Shown here: positions 58,664 to 64,000 of the stretch, piece after piece | How the letters are laid out: every line of letters begins with the position of its first letter | How positions within the stretch are numbered: position 1 is the first letter of the stretch | NCBI GenBank assembly: GCA_958403905.1 | Contig: CATXZD010000014.1 | Span: 4,438-68,437 of the forward strand | DNA: 64,000 bases | Direction of reading: 5' to 3' | Source of the DNA: an uncultured Ruminococcus sp. | Lineage (GTDB): Bacteria > Bacillota > Clostridia > Oscillospirales > Acutalibacteraceae | The notes under the pieces: model-generated | Told to the model about the DNA's origin: nothing | Database searches by the model: none | What the model saw: the letters and a program-made list of their open reading frames with translations, nothing else | Position numbers and translations under genes: made by a program

Positions 58664-58891
58664 ATGGAAAATAATTTAATAATGTTTAATTCAGTAACGC
58701 TTGCAATGAGAGCAAGAGAAATTTTAGGAAAGAATAACGTGTTCAGCAGTCTTATAAGAACTCCTGTGAATCTAAGAAACAGATCCTGCGGATATAGTCT
58801 TTTTGTGAAAAGTGATTTTGCAAAAGCAATAGAAATTCTTTCAAAAAACAGAATAACCTATATAGGAATTGCTTCCGTTGATGCTCAATGA
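58664..58891 (+). CDS. DUF3343 small protein (putative Se/S carrier-like)
   Basis: A 75-residue protein of the DUF3343 type: an N-terminal strand IMFNSVTLAMRAREIL, a basic turn (RTPVNLRNRSCGYSLFVKS) with one cysteine in the SCGYS position, and a final helix and strand. DUF3343 proteins are described as putative selenium or sulfur carriers and are often next to cysteine-desulfurase-like enzymes, as here. The ATG at 58664 follows AAAGGTG by seven bases. The stop overlaps the next start by four bases, implying coupled synthesis. Confidence 0.82.
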   Translation: MENNLIMFNSVTLAMRAREILGKNNVFSSLIRTPVNLRNRSCGYSLFVKSDFAKAIEILSKNRITYIGIASVDAQ

Positions 58892-60063
58892 TTTATTTTG
58901 ACAACGGAGCAACAACCTTTCCGAAACCTCGTTCGGTGGTAAATGCTGTTGAAAGTACTATGCGATATTACGGAGCAAATCCGGGAAGAAGCGGTCACAA
59001 AATGTCGCTTAAAGCGTCTGAAATTATGTATGATTGTCGGAAAAATGTCGCAGAGCTATTTAATGCAGCTTCTCCTGAAAATATAATATTTGCTTATAAT
59101 TGCACAACTGCTCTGAATTATGTGATTAAAGGCATACTAAATGAGGGTGACCACGCCGTTATTTCTTCTCTTGAACATAACGCAGTCTTGCGTCCTCTTG
59201 AAAGTATGAAAGAAAACAGGGTAGAGTATTCAATAGCCGACTATTCGCCAAATGATGAAGAAACTATAGATAATTTCAGAAACGCAATCAGACCCAATAC
59301 AAAGCTTGTTGTATGCACACACGCTTCAAATGTTTTCGGAGTAAAACTTCCTGTTGAAAGAATAGCAGCTTTGTGCAGAATACATGGAGTTTTGTTTTGT
59401 GTTGACGCAGCGCAAACCGCCGGTGTTGTGCCAATTTCTCTTAAAGACAGCTGCATTGACTTTCTCTGCACGGCGGGACACAAGGGCTTGTACGGTCCGA
59501 TGGGAACGGGTATACTTGCAATTAATTCAGAAGTTTTACCAAAAAGTTTTATTCAAGGCGGTACAGGCAGTTTCTCGTCTGACAGAAACCAACCGTCAAT
59601 ACTGCCCGACCGATATGAGAGCGGAACACCTAATCTTCCGGGAATTGCAGGTCTGAACGAGGGCATTAAGTTTGTTATGAAGAAAACAGAACGCAATATC
59701 GAAAAATATGAGTCTGACCTTGCACTTCGTTTGTATCGAAGATTAAAAAAGATCCCCGGTGTATCGCTTTACACCGATTCTCCCGAACTCCACAAAAGTG
59801 TACCCGTAATTTCATTTAATATAGATGGACTGAGTAGTGAGGAAACATCGGCAATACTCGACAAACGTTTTAATATTGCAGTAAGAGCAGGGCTTCATTG
59901 CGCTCCTCTTGCTCACGAGTTTTTTGGTACACAGGATTGTGGAACAGTAAGGGCGGTTTTATCGGTATTCACAACCCGTGAACAAGTAGATTATTTTGCA
60001 TCATCAATTATGACAATAAATAAATTTAAAAAAGAATTTAAAAAGGTTGCAATTGATATTTAA
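58888..60063 (+). CDS. Cysteine desulfurase-like class V aminotransferase
   Basis: A 391-residue PLP enzyme of the TIGR01977 cysteine desulfurase family. Visible residues are the NxxATTFPKP start, the His-bearing SSLEHNAVLRP near residue 94, the cofactor Asp in FCVDAAQTAG, and the PLP lysine in CTAGHKGLYGPMGTG near residue 197. The late cysteine loop is RAGLHCAPLAHEFFG near residue 336, where the Cys may accept the sulfur. With the overlapping DUF3343 gene it suggests a sulfur or selenium delivery pair; no iron-sulfur scaffold gene is nearby. Confidence 0.88.
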   Translation: MIYFDNGATTFPKPRSVVNAVESTMRYYGANPGRSGHKMSLKASEIMYDCRKNVAELFNAASPENIIFAYNCTTALNYVIKGILNEGDHAVISSLEHNAVLRPLESMKENRVEYSIADYSPNDEETIDNFRNAIRPNTKLVVCTHASNVFGVKLPVERIAALCRIHGVLFCVDAAQTAGVVPISLKDSCIDFLCTAGHKGLYGPMGTGILAINSEVLPKSFIQGGTGSFSSDRNQPSILPDRYESGTPNLPGIAGLNEGIKFVMKKTERNIEKYESDLALRLYRRLKKIPGVSLYTDSPELHKSVPVISFNIDGLSSEETSAILDKRFNIAVRAGLHCAPLAHEFFGTQDCGTVRAVLSVFTTREQVDYFASSIMTINKFKKEFKKVAIDI

Positions 60064-60099
60064 AATGTGTTAAAATAATTATGTAAAGTACAAAGAATA

Positions 60100-60142
60100 A
60101 GGCGTTTTATTTTTTGTTAATCAAATTTAAAACGCCTGTTTT
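60100..60142 (+). terminator. Terminator after the desulfurase-like gene
   Basis: AGGCGTTTTA (60100-60109) pairs perfectly with TAAAACGCCT (60128-60137), followed by GTTTTGTG. The loop of 18 bases is long, so efficiency is uncertain. It lies just upstream of cdaA. Confidence 0.65.
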
Positions 60143-60173
60143 GTGCGACAAAGTCTTGAAAGGAGGAAACGCA

Positions 60174-61037
60174 ATGGATATATTCAACAGCATTTTTTCG
60201 ATTTTCAGAACAATTCAAATCAGAGATATTGTTGATATTTTGGCAATTGCGGTTTTGATTTTCGGACTTTTCAAGTTAATCAGAGAAACAAGAGCAGTAC
60301 AGCTTTTAAAGGGCATTTTACTGCTTTTTGTTGTGTATTTTATTTCTTCGTTTTTTGGGCTGACAATGCTGTCATCGCTTCTTCAAACTTTTTTTGAAGC
60401 ATCTGTTATAATTATCGTAATTATTTTTCAACCTGAGTTGCGTAAACTTTTTGAACAGATGGGTAGGAATAATACATACAAAAAATATATTAAAGTATTT
60501 TCCAAACACAGAAAAAGCGATGAATGGAAGAAAGCCGTAAAAAAATCAATTATTGATGCGGCAGATACCTCCCTTTTATTTTCACGCTCTAAAACAGGTG
60601 CGCTTCTTGTATTTGAACGTGAAATTATGCTATCTGACATTGCTTCAACAGGAACGATTATTGATGCTGAAACTTCTGTTGCTCTTTTCGGAAATATATT
60701 TTTCAACAAAGCACCCTTGCACGATGGCGCCAGTATAATACGTGACGGAAAGCTTTATGCTGCCGGCTGTATTCTTCCTTTGACAGATAATAAAAATGTA
60801 GACATAAATCTCGGAACAAGACATAGAGCGGCACTTGGTATCAGCGAGCAAAGTGATGCTGTTGTGCTTGTTGTCAGCGAGGAAACAGGTGTAATTTCCC
60901 TTGCAATAAACGGTGTTTTGCTTCGTGATTTTACGAGAGATTCTCTTATTAATAAACTTGAAGAATTTTTGCTTGACGATTATCTTGACGATGACGACAA
61001 GAAAAATGACAAGAAAAAAGGGAGGTCAAAGACTTGA
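60174..61037 (+). CDS. cdaA: Diadenylate cyclase CdaA
   Basis: CdaA makes cyclic di-AMP from two ATP. The 287-residue product has three N-terminal transmembrane helices (residues about 15-90) and a DAC domain with DGASIIRDGKLYAAGCILPL (DGA motif) and LGTRHRAALGISEQSDA (RHR motif), both intact. The ATG at 60174 follows AAAGGAGG; the upstream open frame to 60114 has no site and overlaps the terminator. c-di-AMP controls potassium and osmolyte uptake and wall homeostasis in Firmicutes. The TTG start of cdaR overlaps by four bases. Confidence 0.95.
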   Translation: MDIFNSIFSIFRTIQIRDIVDILAIAVLIFGLFKLIRETRAVQLLKGILLLFVVYFISSFFGLTMLSSLLQTFFEASVIIIVIIFQPELRKLFEQMGRNNTYKKYIKVFSKHRKSDEWKKAVKKSIIDAADTSLLFSRSKTGALLVFEREIMLSDIASTGTIIDAETSVALFGNIFFNKAPLHDGASIIRDGKLYAAGCILPLTDNKNVDINLGTRHRAALGISEQSDAVVLVVSEETGVISLAINGVLLRDFTRDSLINKLEEFLLDDYLDDDDKKNDKKKGRSKT

Positions 61038-62296
61038 AAAAAGACACATTCTCCCTTAATAAGTTAATGCAGAACAACAAGTTTATTTTTATTCTTGCAA
61101 TTTTAATTTCATTTTCAATTTGGATTTATTCCGGTCTCGGCGCCGCTAATGACACTAATGTTACCTTAAGTAATATCCCCATTCAGATTGAACTTTCCGA
61201 TGAAGCTCGTGACAACGGACTTCAGATTTTTTCCGGCAGTGAACAGACTGCTTCCGTTACTGTTACAGGCAACAGAGCCGTGCTTGGTTCTGTAAATGAA
61301 TCTGATGTTACTGTTACAGCCGCCGCAAACTCAATAAATTCTTCCGGTAATTATAGTTTGCCTGTTTCTGCTACAAAAACCAACCCTACATCTAATTTTC
61401 AGATAACTTCAGCCGTAACTCCTTCAACAATTAACGTTATCGTAGATTATTTTCGTGAAAGTACTTATCAGATACTTGACAATCACATTGTTTACAAGGT
61501 TGCTGACGGGTATTACGGTGTTACTTCTCTTTCGTCAAAATCAGTAGTAATTTCAGGTCCGCAGGCAGAAATCTCAAAAATTGACAAAATATACGCTGAT
61601 GCAGAAATAAACGGCACTCTTAACGAGTCGGTTGAAACAGATGCAGAACTTGTTTTATATGATAAAAATAATAAAAGACTGTCAACGGACCTTTTTACAA
61701 TGGATGTAAAAACAGTAAGAGTTACCGTGACAGTTATGCCGGAAAAGACTGTAGATGTAAAGCCTGCTTTTGTAAATATGCCTGAGGGACTGGAAATTAC
61801 CGATGATATGATTTCAATTGACCCCTCATCAATTCTCCTTGCAGGTCCTGCCGAAGTGTTGGATAAAACTTCGTTTGTAAATCTTGAAGCAATTGATTTT
61901 TCAACTCTTAAAGCAGAGAAAAAGACGTTCCCGTCACTTGGAATTGATATTCCTTCTGACTGCAAGAATTTAAGCAATTCCACATCCGCTTCTGTAACGC
62001 TTGATTTAAGCAAATTTTCTACAAAGTCATTTACTGTTGATAAATTTTCTGTCGACGGACTTTCAAGTGAGTATAAGGCAGAAGTAACTCAAAAGAGTAT
62101 TTCCGTAACAATTGTCGGTCCGAAAGATGAAATCAATAAGCTTTCTGCTTCTGACATTACAGCGGTTATTGATACTTCAAATTCAAAGGGAATAACAGGT
62201 TCGGTACAAATGCCAGTGTCATTTAAATTTGATGGATTCAAGAGCTGTTGGGCTTATGGCGATTATAAAGCAAATCTCACAATTACAGAAAAATAA
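61034..62296 (+). CDS. cdaR: CdaR (YbbR-domain) regulator of CdaA
   Basis: A 420-residue protein with one N-terminal transmembrane helix (FIFILAILISFSIWIYSG) and about four extracytoplasmic YbbR repeats. Each repeat has the pattern of a PxxxxVxGP(K/A) strand, visible as VVISGPQAEISKI, ILLAGPAEVLDKT and VTIVGPKDEINKL. CdaR binds CdaA and adjusts its activity. The TTG start follows GGGAGG by eight bases. The glmM gene that usually completes this operon is absent; a terminator follows. Confidence 0.92.
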   Translation: MKKDTFSLNKLMQNNKFIFILAILISFSIWIYSGLGAANDTNVTLSNIPIQIELSDEARDNGLQIFSGSEQTASVTVTGNRAVLGSVNESDVTVTAAANSINSSGNYSLPVSATKTNPTSNFQITSAVTPSTINVIVDYFRESTYQILDNHIVYKVADGYYGVTSLSSKSVVISGPQAEISKIDKIYADAEINGTLNESVETDAELVLYDKNNKRLSTDLFTMDVKTVRVTVTVMPEKTVDVKPAFVNMPEGLEITDDMISIDPSSILLAGPAEVLDKTSFVNLEAIDFSTLKAEKKTFPSLGIDIPSDCKNLSNSTSASVTLDLSKFSTKSFTVDKFSVDGLSSEYKAEVTQKSISVTIVGPKDEINKLSASDITAVIDTSNSKGITGSVQMPVSFKFDGFKSCWAYGDYKANLTITEK

Positions 62297-62307
62297 TTAT
62301 TCAAATA

Positions 62308-62336
62308 AGAGCAGACATTGTTGTCTGCTCTTTTTA
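62308..62336 (+). terminator. Terminator after cdaR
   Basis: AGAGCAGACA (62308-62317) and TGTCTGCTCT (62322-62331) are perfect 10-base arms with a 4-base loop, followed by TTTTA. Confidence 0.9.
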
Positions 62337-62440
62337 CTAATAAATACTTATATATTTTGTGTATTAGTATATTTGCTTATAGTTATTGCACAAAAATATA
62401 CATTAATAATTATTTAAATATACAAAATATTTATGATGTA

Positions 62441-62469
62441 TTGTTTATAAATGCTAATTATGCTATAAT
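62441..62469 (+). promoter_or_regulatory. Promoter of the starch-binding protein gene
   Basis: TTGTTT (62441-62446), 17 bases and TATAAT (62464-62469), about 30 bases ahead of the AAGGAG ribosome site at 62494-62499. No catabolite-type palindrome is evident. Confidence 0.7.
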
Positions 62470-62506
62470 TTTATTGTCTAAAAATACATTAAAAAGGAGA
62501 ATAACT

Positions 62507-64000
62507 ATGAAAAAACATCGCAAAATTACGAGCCTTCTGCTCGCTGTTGCTATGGTGCTGACAGCTTTTGTTGCTACAGCATTTACTGCGTCGGCTGCAG
62601 CAGTCGGTTCAAGTGTATATTTTGACAACTCTAAGTATAATTGGGAGAATGTCTATGTATACGCTTACGGAACAAAGAACAACGCAGAATGGCCCGGAGA
62701 ACTCATGGAAAAGACTGATGATGGTCTTTATACAAAGAATTTCCCATCTAATTACAAGTCAGAGAGTATTATTTTTACAAACGGACTTGAAGAGGGTGAG
62801 GGCAAAGAACAGTATCCTACAGGCGCCGGACTTGCTCTGAAAACAGGCGAGTGCAAGCTTCTTACTGCTGATTTAAACTGGGTTGACTACGGCAAGCCTG
62901 ATGACCATGGTTACGGCTTCTGCTATACTGCTTCCGGAACAGGCTTCTCTTCCGACAGTATGCCGGTAAAACTTGGTCTTAAAAATGCCGTGAAAGGCTA
63001 TTACTCAATCGACGGTTCTGTAAAAACTGAGTTTTCAAATAACGAAGAAATCAGAGTAGGTCAGGGAAAAATCGGTAATTCGGCTGTAACTCTTACTCTT
63101 TTTGCTGTAGGCGCAGACGGTGTGGAAACAGAGCAGAATTATATCTTTAAGAAGACCTTTACTCAGACAAAGACCACTTTCTCAGCAGCATCCGACGGAC
63201 ATACAACAGATGCTGAAACAGGCTACTATTCTACAAATCCTGATTTGCAGCTCGGTAAAAGCAAGACAATTACAGTTGACGGTGATGTAAGCGACTGGGA
63301 TAGCTCAATGATTATTGCTCAGGGCGTCGCTAATGATGACCCGAGAGTTTATATGCCGTCAGCAATGCACGAACAGCCATGGGATGCATATGCACTCTAT
63401 GCTGCATGGGATAATGACAATCTTTACTTTATGTGGGAAATGGCAAATACAACATATATTATTTCTCCCGAGGATAACTTTGCCGCTTCAAATGAGGCAC
63501 GCCCATGGAGAAACAGTATTCCTATGTATCTTGCACTTTCTATTGATCCCTCAAAGAAAGCAACCGGCAAGGCTGTCGGAACGGATAAAAATGGATCTAC
63601 ATTTACAAATCCCTTTGTTTGGGGCTGTGACGGTGGAGTAGCTAAGGATGGCGGAACTGGTTTTACTACTCATGTGGATACACTTATCGCAATGGATTCC
63701 AATAACTCAAACGGCGGTGCATCAATATATAAAGCCGATAAGCTTGATTCAGACGGAACATATATGTTCAATTATGATACACGAGTTCCGATTGGCGTAA
63801 GATCATTCCAGGCACAGGATAATCAGAACGGATTTAAAATCAAATATGCTAACGGTACGGCAAGTGATACTATCTACGGTATTAACAGCCCTAAGGGATC
63901 TCGTGTTCTCGGAGATAATACAGACTTAAATTCAAACTGGGTGGATTTCTTTGACCTAGGATATAAAGATAGCTACGGTTATGTTTATGAGGTTGCAATC
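62507..64000 (+). CDS. Secreted starch-binding protein, CBM26-Ig-CBM74-like (partial, Sas6-like)
   Basis: The first 498 codons of a gene cut by the window end. Residues 1-31 are a signal peptide (MKKHRKITSLLLAVAMVLTA to ASA). Residues about 35-135 match the starch-binding module CBM26 (VYFDNSKYNWENVYVYAYG, AEWPGELMEKTDDGLY, IIFTNG). An Ig-like domain follows (about 145-235). From about residue 250 the sequence (VDGDVSDWDSSMIIAQGVAN, YALYAAWDNDNLYFMWEMAN) resembles CBM74, a large module that binds raw, crystalline starch. This order matches Sas6 of Ruminococcus bromii, whose later part is an Ig-like domain and a dockerin; that end is not in view here. No catalytic domain is seen so far. Confidence 0.85.
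   Translation, partial: MKKHRKITSLLLAVAMVLTAFVATAFTASAAAVGSSVYFDNSKYNWENVYVYAYGTKNNAEWPGELMEKTDDGLYTKNFPSNYKSESIIFTNGLEEGEGKEQYPTGAGLALKTGECKLLTADLNWVDYGKPDDHGYGFCYTASGTGFSSDSMPVKLGLKNAVKGYYSIDGSVKTEFSNNEEIRVGQGKIGNSAVTLTLFAVGADGVETEQNYIFKKTFTQTKTTFSAASDGHTTDAETGYYSTNPDLQLGKSKTITVDGDVSDWDSSMIIAQGVANDDPRVYMPSAMHEQPWDAYALYAAWDNDNLYFMWEMANTTYIISPEDNFAASNEARPWRNSIPMYLALSIDPSKKATGKAVGTDKNGSTFTNPFVWGCDGGVAKDGGTGFTTHVDTLIAMDSNNSNGGASIYKADKLDSDGTYMFNYDTRVPIGVRSFQAQDNQNGFKIKYANGTASDTIYGINSPKGSRVLGDNTDLNSNWVDFFDLGYKDSYGYVYEVAI

Noticed and set aside
62568..62840. Forward open frames at 62568-62840 and 63315-63641
   Set aside because: Both are out-of-frame shadows of the starch-binding protein, whose own frame stays open to the window end.
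1..64000. Mobile elements, phage genes or integration sites
   Set aside because: I saw no transposase, integrase, phage structural gene or terminal repeats; the tRNA-Ser is not flanked by an integrase gene.

Overview
The window reads as chromosomal DNA of a low-GC, Gram-positive gut Clostridium-type bacterium, most likely a Ruminococcus of the R. bromii kind (order Oscillospirales). The grounds are AT-rich DNA with strong AGGAGG-type ribosome binding sites and frequent TTG/GTG starts, a PolC-type replicase, WhiA, a CdaA/CdaR pair, RqcP, and at the right edge a secreted protein whose domain order (CBM26, Ig-like, CBM74-like) matches the amylosome starch-binding protein Sas6 of R. bromii. The species name is an inference. 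No phage, insertion sequence, CRISPR array or rRNA is visible.

Layout. 1-14480 (+): end of whiA, then xseB-ispA-dxs-tlyA-nadK-argR-recN-recJ-relA-dtd-MBL hydrolase-hemZ, a dense housekeeping cluster (isoprenoid supply, NADP, arginine control, DNA repair, (p)ppGpp), and a zinc-ribbon protein. 14612-17922 (+): a SpoVB/MurJ-like flippase, mazG, hup and rqcP. 18018-19721 (-): hit, tRNA-Ser(GGA) and corA. 19858-22384 (+): a three-gene amino-acid ABC transporter whose binding protein is circularly permuted. 22429-29042 (+): pyrH-frr-uppS-cdsA-dxr-rseP-ispG, the classic translation/envelope/MEP cluster. 29143-34905 (+): polC and an AI-2E-family permease. 34917-41253 (+): a histidine operon hisZGDCBAIE without hisH, hisF or a histidinol phosphatase. 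41272-45382: a Crh-like HPr protein (-), mtaB (+), a glycoside-hydrolase-like protein (-), a DUF1294 protein (+) and an RluA-family pseudouridine synthase (+). 45440-48060 (+): a decayed blaI-like gene behind an intact BlaI-type operator, then a secreted LRR/Ig-repeat protein. 48148-55508 (-): a polytopic membrane protein, a pseudokinase with PASTA and YARHG domains, a TIGR04086 protein, yajC, tgt and queA. 55561-58581 (+): asd-dapA-dapB. 58664-64000 (+): DUF3343 plus a cysteine-desulfurase-like enzyme, cdaA-cdaR, and the starch-binding protein cut by the window end.

How it fits together. Dxs, Dxr and IspG (MEP pathway), IspA and UppS make polyprenyl carriers; CdsA and the flippase serve the envelope; asd-dapA-dapB supplies diaminopimelate for lysine and peptidoglycan; CdaA/CdaR make and control c-di-AMP. 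RelA/SpoT, RqcP, Frr, Dtd, MtaB and Tgt/QueA serve translation and its quality control.

The most unusual items are the circularly permuted binding protein (19921-20718), the PASTA/YARHG pseudokinase (49912-52170), the decayed blaI with a preserved operator (45440-45826), a terminator that contains the ribosome binding site of the next gene (52771-52814), the His15-less HPr homologue (41272-41511) and the incomplete his operon.
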